Below, piece by piece: positions 1-11,735 of a stretch of 64,000 bases of DNA. The stretch is from Phialemonium atrogriseum (taxonomy: Eukaryota; Ascomycota; Sordariomycetes; Cephalothecales; Cephalothecaceae): contig NW_026848186.1 of the NCBI RefSeq assembly GCF_030411735.1, forward strand, positions 79,947 through 143,946, in the 5' to 3' direction. The notes beneath the pieces are model-generated. The model was not told the origin of the DNA, did no database searches, and worked only from the letters and a program-made list of their open reading frames with translations. Position numbers and translations under genes: made by a program. The stretch's first letter is position 1; each line of letters begins with the position of its first letter.

Positions 1-265
1 GAGCCAGGACCTGGAGTTGCGCAGGTACGTCGGACTGTAGCCCACGGACGCGGACGGACTTGGATTCGGTGCTAATCGGAACTCTGCCGGCTCGGCATGG
101 CTGCCGCTGCCCTCCGACTGGACCCTTCCATGACATGACGTATTTGCCAACCCAATCCAACCAGCTGGGCATGCCTCGATTCAATTTATAACTCGGCCCG
201 AACTCCTCGACTACTTAGCTGGGGCAGCCATGTCTTTGCGCTTCTCCCTCGTGTGGTATTTGTCA
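1..265. other. Window edge, no gene recognised
   Basis: No protein family or RNA recognised. It lies just downstream of the decayed FAR1-like gene, and any remaining part of that element would lie here or off the window. Confidence 0.4.
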
Positions 266-1036
266 TCAAAAGCCAGGATTGGCTGCCTTGAACTTCAGAC
301 CAGCGTTAATAACGTCCTGTTGGGTCAACCACTGGCCGCCTGCGTCAAGAAGGTCCTGACGACGCCCCGGAATATCATTCCGGGATAGATTGTTGAAAAT
401 AGCAGCCGGAGCATACTCACGCTGCACCTCAACCTCGGCTAACTGCTTCAAATAACTGGATTTGCGAATAGCGTTAAGTTGGGCCAAGTCGTGGTTATGA
501 GGGCAGTTGTTTGTAGCCACAATCACCACCTGGTCTTTGTCTGGAAAGGTGGTGGGTGACCTTGATCCGCCTCTTGCACCCAATCGCCGTCCTCATAGTC
601 CGGTGACGAGCGCGCATGCCCATGTTTTCAGGCGCTGTGACCCTCGTACGGTGAAGAAGGCACGCGTATTGTTGATAATATGACCCGTTTTTAAGCCAGC
701 GCGTACTGCCTTGCTTGGTCCAAAAGTTATCTACATGTGGCCAGTATATTGAACTCGGCAGTGGTGAATTCAATCGCGTTGTCGACAAGAAACAGTTCTT
801 TGCGCCGGTCAGGGAGGTCTTTGGGGTTGGAAAGTAATTGACGGGGTATAAATTCGGACTCGCACTTGGACTTGGACTTTGCCTGCCTTACGCCTTATAA
901 GAGTTAGTTTTCTGCATTCCCAGAGGGTCATATACGTACTGGAAGGCACTGTGAAGTTATCTTCAGCGTGAAAAAGGTCGCCGGCGTCAATCTGGACCTC
1001 GTAAGGCAGGTCAAAAAGAGGTTGATTGCCATCCAT
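266..1036 (-). pseudogene. Decayed FAR1/MULE-like zinc-binding domain gene
   Basis: Three open segments on the minus strand read as parts of one protein but no longer join in frame. The 5' part begins MDGNQPLFDLPYEVQ and has an intron-like GTACGT..CTAAC..AAG break near 930-885. The middle part has GSTRWLKNGSYYQQYA and GCKRRIKV. The last part has CPHNHDL, then YLKQLAEVEV and WLTQQDVINAG. Spaced Cys residues followed by H-x-H fit the WRKY-GCM1/FAR1 zinc fold that fungal Mutator-like transposases and their domesticated relatives carry, usually followed by a WLT-QDV-N linker; this is my recollection of the family. A frame change lies between GCKRRIKV and the HNHDL segment (about 540-590), the gap there is too short for an intron, and no transposase core follows. 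I infer a relic. The outer limits are uncertain. Confidence 0.5.
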
Positions 1037-1701
1037 TGAATACGTTGGCAGGAAGGTAGGAAGGCAGGTGTAAATGGGTGGTGTAAGTGGTCTATTGGCG
1101 TGGTTAGGTAGGTTCCATGTACAGTACCTACCTATTGATATACGCCGGGCCCGGATTAACCTTCCGGATGCCTTCCTTATATAGAGTAGGTCGGCGGGGG
1201 TCCATACCTACTACAGCGTGGACAAGAGTTGAGTGTAATCACAGTGGCAGAATTTTGCACTTATGCAGTCCAATATATTTTTACTAGTAAATTTTCTCTA
1301 AAGGTACATGCCAAAACATTGAAAAATCGAACTTTGTTGTTGTTTTTGAGGGTTTGTCACTTGCAGGTATTGGATATATATTTACCTGAATTTTAAGGTA
1401 CCTAATTGATTTATTTATTTATCTTCAAGAGTGGACTCCCAAAGGCTTTGGTAATTCCACCATCCCGTATATCAGATCCACTTATTGTAAAACCTAGCAA
1501 GCATTAACCCCCCACTACAATGCTGTGATGAGGGGTAGGTAGATAGATACCTTGTTAGATGAGGGGCTGCGAGTTGGAGCTATCATCATCCATCATCAGG
1601 AAGAAGATTTTTGCCTAGAATCCACCCGTTCCTGACCTCCCCAGACAAGCTGCAAATACAATCACCTGCTTCCATATAGTCACGCCGAGAGTAAAGACAC
1701 G
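1037..1701. other. AT-rich spacer and upstream region of the oxidoreductase
   Basis: No coding sequence seen. Positions about 1240-1450 are clearly AT-rich compared with the genes and hold runs of T and TATATA-like words. Short GGTA/TACC words (taggtaggt, cctacctat) recur around 1050-1210. The 3' end should hold the promoter and 5' UTR of the gene that starts at 1702. Confidence 0.5.
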
Positions 1702-2911
1702 ATGGCGACCCAGGGACAGAAGAAGTTCAATGTCGGAATCATAGGCTATGGGTAAGTCGTCATCATGGTGGAAGCAAGCTACCCCGCAGGCAAGACGAGA
1801 CAAGATAGTGTGCTGACCCGACGCTTTCCCCCGACCTAGCATGTCGGCGACCATATTCCACATTCCATTCATCAGCCTCACCAACAACCTCGTCCTCCAC
1901 TCCATCGTCCAGCGCTCGCCCAAGCCGGGCAGCTCCGCGCCTGAGGACCACCCGACGGTGAACCACCACACCTCAGTCGGCCCGCTGCTGGCGGACCCAG
2001 CAGTCGACGTAGTCGTCATCACGACGCCGCCCGACACCCACTTCGCCCTCGCCGGCGCCGCCATCCGGAGCGGCAAGCACGTGCTGGTAGAGAAGCCCTT
2101 CGTGCCGACCGCCGCCGAGGCCGACTCGCTGGTTGCGCTGGCCCGCGAGCGGGGTGTCCAGTTGTGCGTGTACCAGAACCGGCGATGGGACGCCGACTTC
2201 CTCGAGGTGCGCCGCCTGGTGGCGGGGGGCGCGCTGGGCCGCGTCGTCGAGTTCGAGACGCATTTTGACCGCTTCCGGCCGGGGCGCCCCACCAACTGGA
2301 AGGGCACGCTGCCCATGAAGTGGGGCGGCGGCGTCGTCTACGACCTGGGCACGCACCTGATCGACCAGGCGTTCGTGCTGCTCGGCATGCCGTCGGCCGT
2401 GTACGCCCGCTTCGTCAGCCAGCGGGACGGCAGGCTGGTCAGCGGCGACGGCGGCGAGGACGAGGAGCCCGACAGCCTGACGGCGGTGCTGAGCTACCCC
2501 GAGACGGGGACGCTGGCGCACGTGCGCATCGGGGTCATGAGCGTCGAGACGAAGCAGGTGCGGTTCTGGGTCCGCGGCACAAAGGGCAGCTACCACAAGT
2601 ACGGGTTGGATCCGCAGGAGGGCCAGCTCAAGGCGGGCATCAAGCCGTCTGAGGCCGACTTCGGGCACGAGGACGCGTCGCGCGCCGGCAGGCTGTGCGT
2701 TGCCAAGGACGATGGGAGTGTCGTGGACGAGCCGCTTCCTGCGGCGGAGCCGGAGACGTATCTGAAGTTTTACGAGCTCTTTGCGAGGTCGCTCGAGACG
2801 GGGAAGGAGGCCGACGTGCCCGTGCCAGCGACCCAAGCGGCAGATGTGTTGCGGATCATTGAGGCGGTCAGGACAAGTGTGAAGACCGGGATGGAGGTTG
2901 CCGTCAAATGA
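1702..2911 (+). CDS. Gfo/Idh/MocA family NAD(P)-dependent oxidoreductase
   Basis: Two exons, 1702-1751 and 1840-2911, joined through a GTAAGT..CTAG intron to give 373 residues. The short first exon supplies MATQGQKKFNVGIIGYG and completes the Rossmann glycine motif GIIGYGMSATIFH, so it decides the start; beginning at the ATG at 1841 would cut off the nucleotide-binding loop. The family lysine motif E-K-P is present (GKHVLVEKPF, residues about 101-103), after VVVITTPPDTHF. A C-terminal alpha/beta half follows (YDLGTHLIDQA, LAHVRIGVMS). These enzymes oxidise or reduce sugars, polyols or trans-dihydrodiols with NAD(P)H, usually in the cytosol. The fungal subgroup with the G-MSA-FH loop is mostly uncharacterised, so the substrate is unknown. 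Nothing looks truncated. Confidence 0.9.
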
Positions 2912-4033
2912 TTATGCGTCAGTTATCATGGTCCACTAATCTTCGTTGCGGACTCTACCTAAGCTTGTGCACCGGGTCAGCAAGCTAGTGTTCTGCATGG
3001 TGCAAACGATACGCAGCATCTAGCGGGTTGTAATCCATGCCAATGACTTCGTCTTTGATATAGAATGACTGTCTCTTGGGCTCCAGAAAAATCGGAACAA
3101 CAGACGCAGATCTCTTGGCACCGAGCATTGTGTATCCAGGTCACTTCTCAGGGGAACGGCGTTGCCAGGGGTTTCACCCTATCATTCGCTGGGTCACCAA
3201 GGTATCCATCCCAGTGAGGGCCCTTCCTCTTTTTTGTTTTGTATAATGTCCGAGATTGTATAATACCCGAGAGGTTATTCTCCTCTCGACCAAGTACCGC
3301 ATCGGTGGAAACCCCTTGAACCATGCAGTTAGCAACATCGCCGTGAGATCTGCGACAAGGCCCGGGGTAGGCCATGCCCCCTGGAAGTATGTACCTGCAG
3401 CCTCAGTTATTTCCCGACAATGTGGCACACGGATATGCATGGACTTCCCCGATGCTACATCCGCATTGAGGTGATTGGACAGCCGGGCACCACCTCCGTA
3501 TACAGTGATAGCCAGCCAGTCTTGATTCCGCCTACCAAACTCTCAACCGCCGTCACCCTCTGCCATATGCGCTCTTACGTAGATAGTGTGTTGAGAACTG
3601 GACTTGAGCATATCACTCACTACCTAGTAATACTCCTGGTGCAGTCCTGCCTCGAAGTACAAAATGTAGCGTCATAAACCCATCTAAACTAAGCCGGTCC
3701 ACGACTTCCCCTTGTGGGTGGCTATCTCCATCTGTACGGGAGAAAAAAATATATGGGGTAAGGAGAAAAGAAGAGAGACACACAGAGAAAAAGCAACAAA
3801 AGAAGACACAAAAAAAAGCAGGGTATATCTTACACCAACCGTTGTGACCCGACATCCAATTCCCTTGCCCCAGGTCGTAGATTAGCTTTCGACCGAAACC
3901 CATTTCCCAAGTCACGGGTCTTTTCCTTTTCCCCCACCCTGATCCCAAGCCCCTATCCCAACGCCAAATACCCATCAGTGCGTGCGTATCATTCGTTACC
4001 ATTTCACATATACCCCCTTTCACCAACACCGCA
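2912..4033. other. Convergent intergenic region
   Basis: No gene recognised. It lies between the 3' end of the oxidoreductase and the 3' end of the GPCR, so it should hold both 3' UTRs. An A-rich purine stretch at about 3740-3815 lies on the GPCR 3' side. Open frames here are short and show no domain. Confidence 0.5.
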
Positions 4034-5843
4034 TTACATCGTCCCCGACCTCGTCGAGCTCACCGTACTCGTCACGCTCCCAGGCCCGATACTCTCATCA
4101 GACGCCTCCTCAATGACCACCGTCGTGACCGTTTCGCACTGTATCGCCATACCCATGACCTCCCCGGCGCCCATGCCAAACCCCTTCATCGACCCCAGCG
4201 CCTCCCTACTCGCATTCCCGCTCCCCAACCCTCCCCCTCCAGTTCCCCCACCCGCGCCATCCCCCCTCGCCAACCCGCCCGTCAGCGTCCGCAGTCGCGC
4301 CCCCCTGACAACATCCCCGTTCCACGCGGCCCACCTGCGCTTCGCGCGCCGGCCCCCCGGCCCCCCGCCGCTGACGTAGACGACGTTTCCGAACCGGCGG
4401 CCGGGCGGCGTGCGCATGAAGGCGAAGGTCTCGATGCCCGTGTCCTGGCCCGGGGCGGCGCCGCCGCCGAAGACGATGGAGCGGCGGGTGATGCTGTACA
4501 GGGCGACGTCGAGCCACCCCGCCGAGGCGACCATGCTCCCCGCGAAGCAGAAGTAGGCCAGGCTGACGTTGTGGCCGGCCATGGAGGAGATGCGGCCGGC
4601 GGCTAGCGGGAAGGTGCAGAGGATGTAGATGAGCGGGTAGAGGAGGAAGGTGGGGTGGCGGGCTGAGGAGGGGGGGATCGGGGGAAGGCGCTTGGCTATG
4701 ATGGTGCTGATGCTGCTTGTGTCGGTCATGGCGCTGCGGGGGGAGGATGGGAGGGCGGTTGTTGTTATTGTTACTGAGGAGGTGGGTTTCAGCCTGTTTG
4801 GGTCGGGGTTCGGGTAGTGCTCTCCTGGGGGGCTGTGGTCGGATCCGGAGGCGAGACAGCAGGTTGGGCTGTGCTTGCGGTGGAAGTGGAGGTGGAAGAA
4901 GATGACCAGGTAGATGATCGAGGTGAGGGTCAGGGAGAGGAAGATCCAGAGGTAGTGCAGGGTCAGACGGAGGGTTTGGTAGGCCGAGTTGATCCAGCAC
5001 TTTTTCAGGGGGGAGGAGTTATGTCAGTCTAACGTCCACATACGCACACACACTGCTGGTTTCTCCTGCGTACGCATCGTCGCCAAAGTGATAGTTGGGG
5101 TAATCAGGGGGGGGGGGGGGGGGGGGGGTGGAGTTAGGGGGCTGACTTACCCAGGCACCGGCTCGCACGTACAAGCCCCCTTCGTCACGTCCATTCGCCG
5201 TGATAATCATCCCAAGGAGCGCCGTGCCGTACACGAATGACCAGAGCGCGATGATTGCCGAGTAAAAGGCCCAGGACGGCAGACGGTATCCGTTGACGAC
5301 ACCGAGGTAGGTGTGCACGGCGATGGCGGAGATGAAGACGCTCGAGGCCAGGTCCCCGATGGACATGAACCACCCCTGCGCCCAGCAGACCGAGGTCCCC
5401 GCCTCCAACGCGTCCCTCGTGAGCCAGCTGATGTTGAGCATGAAGGCCAGGGACTGCTGGATGTCGGCGAGCAGGAGGTTGTAGATCAGCACCAGGAACT
5501 GGTTCGGCGGATCCCTCTTGAACCGCTCCCAGACGGTCTCCCTCACGGGCTCCCAAGTCGTCTGCATCGGCGGGCACAGGTGCGACTCGGGCACGAGGAA
5601 GCCGTTGACGTCCGTCGAGGTTGGCGACTCGGGCTCCGGCGTACTCGGCCGCTTCTCCTCCTTCGGCGGCTCCTTTATTTGCCATATGTAGAACTTGCGC
5701 GTGAGGAAGACGAACAAGGAGAGTGAGGAGAAGAAGGAGAAGAAGGCCAGGACCGACACGGCCGCGAGGCCGTGGACGAGGACCGGAGGGAGTGGCGAGA
5801 TGCTGCCGCTGGCATCGTCTGAATCGTATATATTGTTGTTCAT
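4034..5843 (-). CDS. Git3/cAMP-receptor-like G protein-coupled receptor
   Basis: Two exons (5843-5151 and 4999-4034) encode about 552 residues. The intron has GTAAGT, a CTGAC branch point and AAAAAG as acceptor; it joins RAGAW to CWINSAYQ in phase 0. I see seven hydrophobic helices: about 20-48, 115-136, 158-182, 191-214, 241-266, 348-368 and 379-402. Helix 2 carries LIYNLLLADIQQSLAF, a pattern I know from fungal Git3/GPR1 and cAMP-receptor-like receptors. Cys153 before helix 3 and Cys232 before helix 5 could form the usual extracellular disulphide. Loop 1 is long (50-112) and loop 3 is long and Ser/Thr/Pro-rich. The C-tail after 402 is Gly-rich. Such receptors signal from the plasma membrane through a G-alpha subunit to adenylate cyclase; the ligand is unknown. 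Confidence 0.82.
5107..5128. repeat. G22 homopolymer inside the GPCR intron
   Basis: An uninterrupted run of 22 G on the plus strand lies within the intron of the GPCR. On the coding strand it is poly-C between donor and branch point. Its true length is probably uncertain, as homopolymers this long are error-prone. Confidence 0.9.
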
Positions 5844-8576
5844 CTTCCCTTACCCCATACTTTTTGGCGGACTGGAGATGTAAAGAATGACTGTTTGTCA
5901 AGAGCGGCGAACCAACGAGCGGGAAATCTGTCGAGCGACCCCAGTCTCCGTGAGGAGGAATAAAAAGATGATTAAAAGATTGAAGTTAGAAAAGAGGGAA
6001 ATGTCCCAGACACTCGAAGGCGATCTCTCGACAGAGATGTGTTTTCTGGTTCGCCTTTTACATTATTCTCCGAAGGCAAGGAACGACGAGGACCGCCCGG
6101 GTTGGTGTAGATGGAGAAGGAAAAAAAAAGTGGATGTGAAGAAGGAGAAGAAACGACCATATTTTTGGGTTTCGAGGTGCAATCAGTCTCGACCACGACG
6201 AAGTCCTGACCGGCAGTCCTGGCACACACATGTTTCTCGCTAATGTGTCCTCCCCCCCCCCCCCCCCCCCAACATCCCCCCTCCCCCCCAAGCAACCCCC
6301 ATTGAACGCGTCTGGAAAGGCCTAGGCGGCAGATTCTGACAGATTCAGGCCCGTGTACACGCTGTAGCCTCCCCGAACGCGCTCGGGAGCAAAGAGTCGT
6401 CTTGTTGTGGTTCACGTTCCAGTCCCGTTCCATATTGGAATAGCCTGAAAAAGCCATCCACCCTCAATACCCGCACGGCCGCTTCCCAACCGCTTCCCTG
6501 TCCGGGGCGGCTCGGCGGCTGCTACCCTTTATCTGGTGTAGCATTCTGGCGGGCCAACTTCCGTCCATCCCAATTGGTTGGCTGTCAGTCGAGCTCTGTC
6601 GCGAATCGCAGATCCATCCGGCCAGGAAAAGAAAGGGCCAATTTAGGACCAATTACCACATCTTCAACGAACCTCTCCGCGTTTTAGATCTTCCTGCCCC
6701 ACGGCACCAACTCTGTTTTCGGGACGGGACCCAACGATCAGGGCCCGGGGATTTTAAGCATGCACGATTAGGGATTTAGGTTTGGGGACTTGCCCATAGC
6801 ATGTCGCACCTCGTCGAGTTCTGAATTCTGATGCAGCGGCTGATCTTCTCCAGGGGTGCCCGTGCCAACAATCCCTCCCCTTTCCGGAGAATTTGGGCTA
6901 TTTAGCAATCGTTTCTGATCTTCCCTTTTTGCTGTTGAGAGTTCTAGACCGGCCGTCTCGGAAAATTCTCGTCCCTGTCGGACAATACCAGCCCCAGCAG
7001 TATTTGATCCCGTCCCCCAGGGTCCCGTCTTCTTCCCCCCCTCCCCAGCTCCCGATAAAGCTGCCAAGCCGGTCTTTAATCCAACCAATAAGTAGACCAT
7101 CCTCTGGTTGATGGGTTCTGAGGCTCAATGCACCGGGGAATTAAGAAGTAATGCGGATATATAGAAGGTCGGAATCACCATCACAACTCAAGTACATATT
7201 CCCTCCCGCCCCCTTTATCCATGAGACGTGGGAATGATTGTTACTTATACTACCGTCGCCGAGTCGCTTTTCTTCCATTGGCTAGCGGCTGCTCGACTTC
7301 CCCCGTCTTGAACAAAATGATGGCATCCACGGAACTTGCCATTTTTCGGCCTTGATGCCAGGCCAGATGGGTACAGACCTGTGTATTTCCTTTTTTGAGC
7401 GTCAGAGGCTGTCAAGTCATTGCTTGAACCATTCCCAATACAGCCATGGATGGTCTCCCCTTGACCACGAGCTGCCCTAATGGGGCCTGTTTATTCTCGA
7501 TGCTCCCCTTCTTAGCAGTCATCTATCTTAAACCGCGTCATATACAATTGTCCGGCTTTCTTTCGTTTTGGGGCTTCGTTTCCTATTTTGTTGATCATCC
7601 GTGACAAGCGTTGAATTGGCGGTCATGGTATTTTGCGAAGAGTGATTCTAGCCGAAGATATTGGACCAGTAAATGGCAAGGCTATGCTTCCTATCTTCCA
7701 GCGTGCTGTAGCTCACCTGCTCATTTGACAGTGGTTTCGAGTGGTTTAATGCCCTCCCCGTATGCGTTGGTTTCTAAGAACTCGTTGGTTTGTCGTCGAC
7801 TTTCTAGCTGGCAATGAGCTTGTCGTTATACTGCCCGAGGCAACTACCTTCCGGCTTCGAAGCAGACCCTTCAAGCGATCTTATAAATGGCTATGGTTTG
7901 TTTCTGAGTCTGTATCCAGTTACTCATCGAGTCTGCTTTGCCAGCGCAGATACGATTACCTTTGGTCCTCGGAGAGTTTACAAGTTACATGGCTCTTCTC
8001 TCGCGAAACAGCACATAATGTTGCCAATGTTCGACACTCGTGCGATCCCCGAACAATTATGACTTGCGACTGTGATATTTGACAACCCTAAGGACCCCGT
8101 CAGACCGCCTTCGGTCTATCAGTTCGTTAGACATTGAACATGCCCTGTATCTGTACATATTGTTGATACCCCTAATTAACTAACTGGAAGCACTGGATCA
8201 GCACGCCTTAGGTATTAAACCCAAAGGACAGTGGTATCAAGTGCAGACCAAACATGTGGCAACACAAATAAAGAAGCAGCTTGCCCCTGGACTAGTTGCC
8301 CCTTCATCTTATGCCTAGCTTGATGCAGAAAGTTCCGACCCGAACACTACCTGGACAACAAAGTTATAGAAATTCCCCCCACCCCCCCCAACCGTCGACA
8401 TTGATGCAACGACCTAATGCAAATTGGCCCACAAGTTCTGAGCGGTGCCCTGACAAGGTACGGTTATACGCCTGCGAAGTTTGTTTTGTGAAGTGATATC
8501 CCTCCCACCACTCTCTTGATATATCGCCTCCCCAGACCCGACCCGACCCGCGTTGATGTTCCCAAAGGCAGACAAA
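5844..8576. other. Long spacer upstream of the GPCR
   Basis: No gene supported in 2.7 kb. It starts with the GPCR promoter and 5' UTR on the minus strand. A C19 run sits at 6252-6270. Open frames at 6768-7128 and 7611-8082 have no recognisable domain, no splice context and ordinary non-coding composition. The last part is the 3' side of the CVNH gene. Confidence 0.5.
6252..6270. repeat. C19 homopolymer
   Basis: Nineteen C in a row, followed after a short break by more C-rich sequence to about 6300. It lies about 410 bp upstream of the GPCR start codon. Confidence 0.9.
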
Positions 8577-9285
8577 TTAACAGTCCTTGGCCTTGTTGCC
8601 GTAACACTCGAGCCTCCCGTTGAAGTTGTCGACGATGGTGTCTGCGCGAAAAAGGGGGCATGTCAGTAATCTGTTTGTCGGATACTCTCTTGTTTGCCAT
8701 ATCACCACCTCCCAACCCGAACAATCGCGGACTGGAGGGCAAAAGGAGGAAAGGGACAAGTCTTACTTATGTCGAAGATGGCGGTCGGCCAGTTGGCTTT
8801 CGCGGCCCCGGTGCCGGGGTCGCATTGGCAGTGCAGGAGGCCCGGGCTGTCGATCAGGATGCCGCTGGTGGTCTTGTCGTTGCTGCAGTTGTAGCACTGG
8901 TCGCCGAAGTGGGGCCTGTTGTTTTTGTTCATCCACTTGGTTAGTCCCTGCTGCTTTTATTTTATTTCCCCCCCCCCTCTATTGTTTTGGGGCATAGGAG
9001 AAGGGCGAGATAGAGAGCAAAGAGGAAGGGGGGAGGGGAAGTGTTGGGTGTTGGTGCTCACCCGTCTCCTTCCGGGTCCGACTGCAGGCTGCCGTATGTG
9101 TTCTTCAGGCAGTTGTTCAGGTCAAGCTTGGTGCACTTGAGCTGGCCGCTGATGGTGCGGCATTTGGCGGTGAGGATCTTGCCGTCGACAACGACCGAGT
9201 CGGCCGAGCACGAGCCGAGGAAGTTGGCCGCTAGAGCCGGGGTGGCGGCGGCCAGGAGTAGGACGCTGGAAATGGTGACCTTCAT
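8577..9285 (-). CDS. Small secreted cyanovirin-N homology (CVNH) protein
   Basis: Three exons (9285-9062, 8915-8767, 8641-8577) give 145 residues. The first intron runs from GTGAGC to AACAACAG with a CTAAC about 20 nt upstream; the second is GTAAGA..GCGCAG. Residues 1-19 form a signal peptide (VLLLAAATPALA). The mature part has two CVNH half-repeats: NFLGSCSADSVVVDG with LDLNNCLKNTYGSL, then FGDQCYNC with INTIVDNFNGRLEC. The LDLN-C--N-G-L and I-(D)N-NG-L-C endings are the family signature. There are many Cys residues, which fits a disulphide-bonded extracellular protein. Cyanovirin folds bind mannose glycans in characterised members. In secreted fungal versions the role is mostly unknown; self-wall or competitor binding is inference. 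Confidence 0.82.
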
Positions 9286-11735
9286 GTTGCGGGCTGGGAC
9301 GATATTGATCTAATTTTGGTCTGGAAGAGGGGTGTGTTTGTAGAGGGTCCACCGAACTCGGGGTGGTCTTCACTTTTGGTGGTGGAATTCGTAATAGGAG
9401 GCTGAGATAAGGTCTTCTTCGGGTTCCCTCATCCTGCCCCATCATCGCGATATGCCCCGCGATATATAGTCCATGGCCCCCGCCCCTGAGAGGCCAGGGG
9501 CGAGGGCGCGAGGGGGGAACTTCATCTCCACACGCCTACAATCAGGGCCGATGTGAACTGCAGACAAGGTTACAATGACGCACTAACCGATAGAGATACA
9601 GAAACCTGATGTCCCGACGTTGCTTTCCTCTCCCTGGGACATGGCTGGGTAAACCTGCCTTCGTTGGCGGACCCAGCTCGCTTCAACGCGCGGATATAGT
9701 GGCCTGGCGTGATGGATGGGCATTTGGTGGCCCTGACTGGCGAGAAAAACAGTCCGTGTCATGATATCACGGTTGCTGGACCTGACCGCCATTTAGGCAT
9801 TAATCTAATGGGCTTCTAATTATAGGTTTAAACTCCCATGACCTGGTGCAAGTTCCCGGGTAAATGTCTCCATCACAAGCTTTTGACGACGGCAGGGTCT
9901 CGAACAGGACGGAATCCCGTCGAGAGCCTGGACTCCTCCGCTAGTACCAATTTACAGCCGATATTGCACTTCCCTCACTGGTGCCTTTCGAGCCACTTTG
10001 CCACCAAACCCCCAGAGATTTCCAACGCTGCCGTCGAGCCACCCAGTTTGCTATATTTCTGGTACTCCACGATACCCCCTAACAGACGAACTCTTTCTCT
10101 AAAACCATGATCTCATCCCGTCGGTACCGGAATTTCGGCTGGATATCCAATAACCGGGTTACATTGAGCGGTGCCAGAATGGTTGGCCCTATGTGAGGAG
10201 TGGGAACATCGTGTGTCCGAGCAAGTAATTGTATCTCGCCGTTCCTGGCACCTTACACACCCCAGCCTTTGCTGTATTGGCTTCTATATAAGCCTTCAGC
10301 TATTCAACCGGTCTCGCCCATTCGAGGGAGGCCCCTAACCGTGGCTAAGACGTCGTACGCCACCCTCCACTGCTCCAGGGGTCTACAGCTCTGTTATCAG
10401 AAGGTTTAGAGTTAGCCAGTTTCCCAAATTATTTTACAGACTGATCGTGGCGGTTTCAATGCCCCCAAAGTTCCATTCAATTCCGGTTTAATACAAAGTT
10501 GGCCACACGGTAACCACGTGTTTGTTGGCCACTCCAACCGCGCAACGGTTCCTACCACATGTTAACATACTTGCCACCGAGGGGCCGGACGACCCTCAAG
10601 AAAGCACAGATTTGAAGAGCGTTGCCTTCAAGTTCCCGCTGGCCCGAGAAAGCCAAGATTCCCCGATGCTTATACAGTCTCATGCCCGCGGAAGCTGCAG
10701 GGCAGAGCCTTGGCTTTGGCAAGGGTCGATATTCATAGGCCTGGAGTGCAGTAGACGAATATATGTCCCCGATTAGCGCTGAGGCTATAATCCAGAGTGT
10801 TGCTCATATCCAGGCGCCTGTCGGCATCTGATGGCGTTGGCTCGTCCCGGGGCTAGATCAGCATCGAAGACCAGAATTGGCGAAACTCCCGCTTAGCGTT
10901 TATGGCCTTGAGCTTCGTGAAGCTAGCAAGGATCCTTTTGTGAGAACAACCGCTGGAGCAGGGCAAGCCGTGGGCCTTCCCTGGAAATAGGAGGTGTAAT
11001 TACACCATCAGCAAATAAACAAGGCAAGGGGGCAAGTGGAATGGACTCCATATTCTTGACTGGGGTTCTGTCTGGGCGGTAACCATGGTAGTAAAACAGT
11101 GGTCTAGTCCTTAGATGGTGATAGGCGAAGAAGAAAGCCTAGATACAGGAAAAACCGACAACAACCTACAGCCGAGACGCCCAGGGGCCCATAGTCTTCC
11201 TAGGCTTTTGAATCCTAACTGATTGAGTTGTTAGATGTTAGATAGCGACATGGACAACAAGCAGAATTTCCGAATGTCTCATAAAACTAAGGGAATGGCT
11301 GGTCACACTCTTTGAGATAGGATAATCTTCTTCAAGGGCTGATCGATTGGAAGCGGTTTGCATGTGGTTGAGAAGATGTTAGATCCTGCCCAGACTGGCA
11401 TATATAGACCTGGAACCTGGTAAGTCAGTGCTATGAGTTCTGAAGGCTGATCGGTCTTGAATATTCGGCTGTCTTATGTTCCCAAAACTGATCCCAAATA
11501 CCAAATAACTGCTATGATGCAAATCGTGGCTCAGACTACCCAGACATCTAAATTTTGTGCTCCTTGCGATACGGGCGAGGGATTCCTTTTCGGCACTTAC
11601 TCTGGCCCAGATTGCCGACAGAAACAAAGATCATCAAGCCCCTGTCATATCAACCACATGTAAAGACTCCTGTCTCCTGTGTTTGGTTCAATTCTCTTTT
11701 GTAGCCCCCCGCCCCCCCCCGTAAATGCAACAGAA
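9286..11735. other. Long spacer without a recognised gene
   Basis: About 2.4 kb. The first 200 bp or so form the promoter and 5' UTR of the CVNH gene. The remainder has short open frames on both strands (for example 9838-10110, 10522-10776, 11379-11627) without a domain or splice context. I see no RNA gene or intact mobile element. Composition is more balanced than in the genes. Confidence 0.45.

Noticed and set aside
3613..4029. 138-codon minus-strand frame after the GPCR
   Set aside because: Lies in the GPCR 3' UTR; Cys/Phe-rich peptide from an A-rich tract with no recognisable feature.
7611..8082. Overlapping plus-strand frames in the 5.8-8.6 kb spacer
   Set aside because: Three overlapping frames with equal claims and no family match; likely non-coding.
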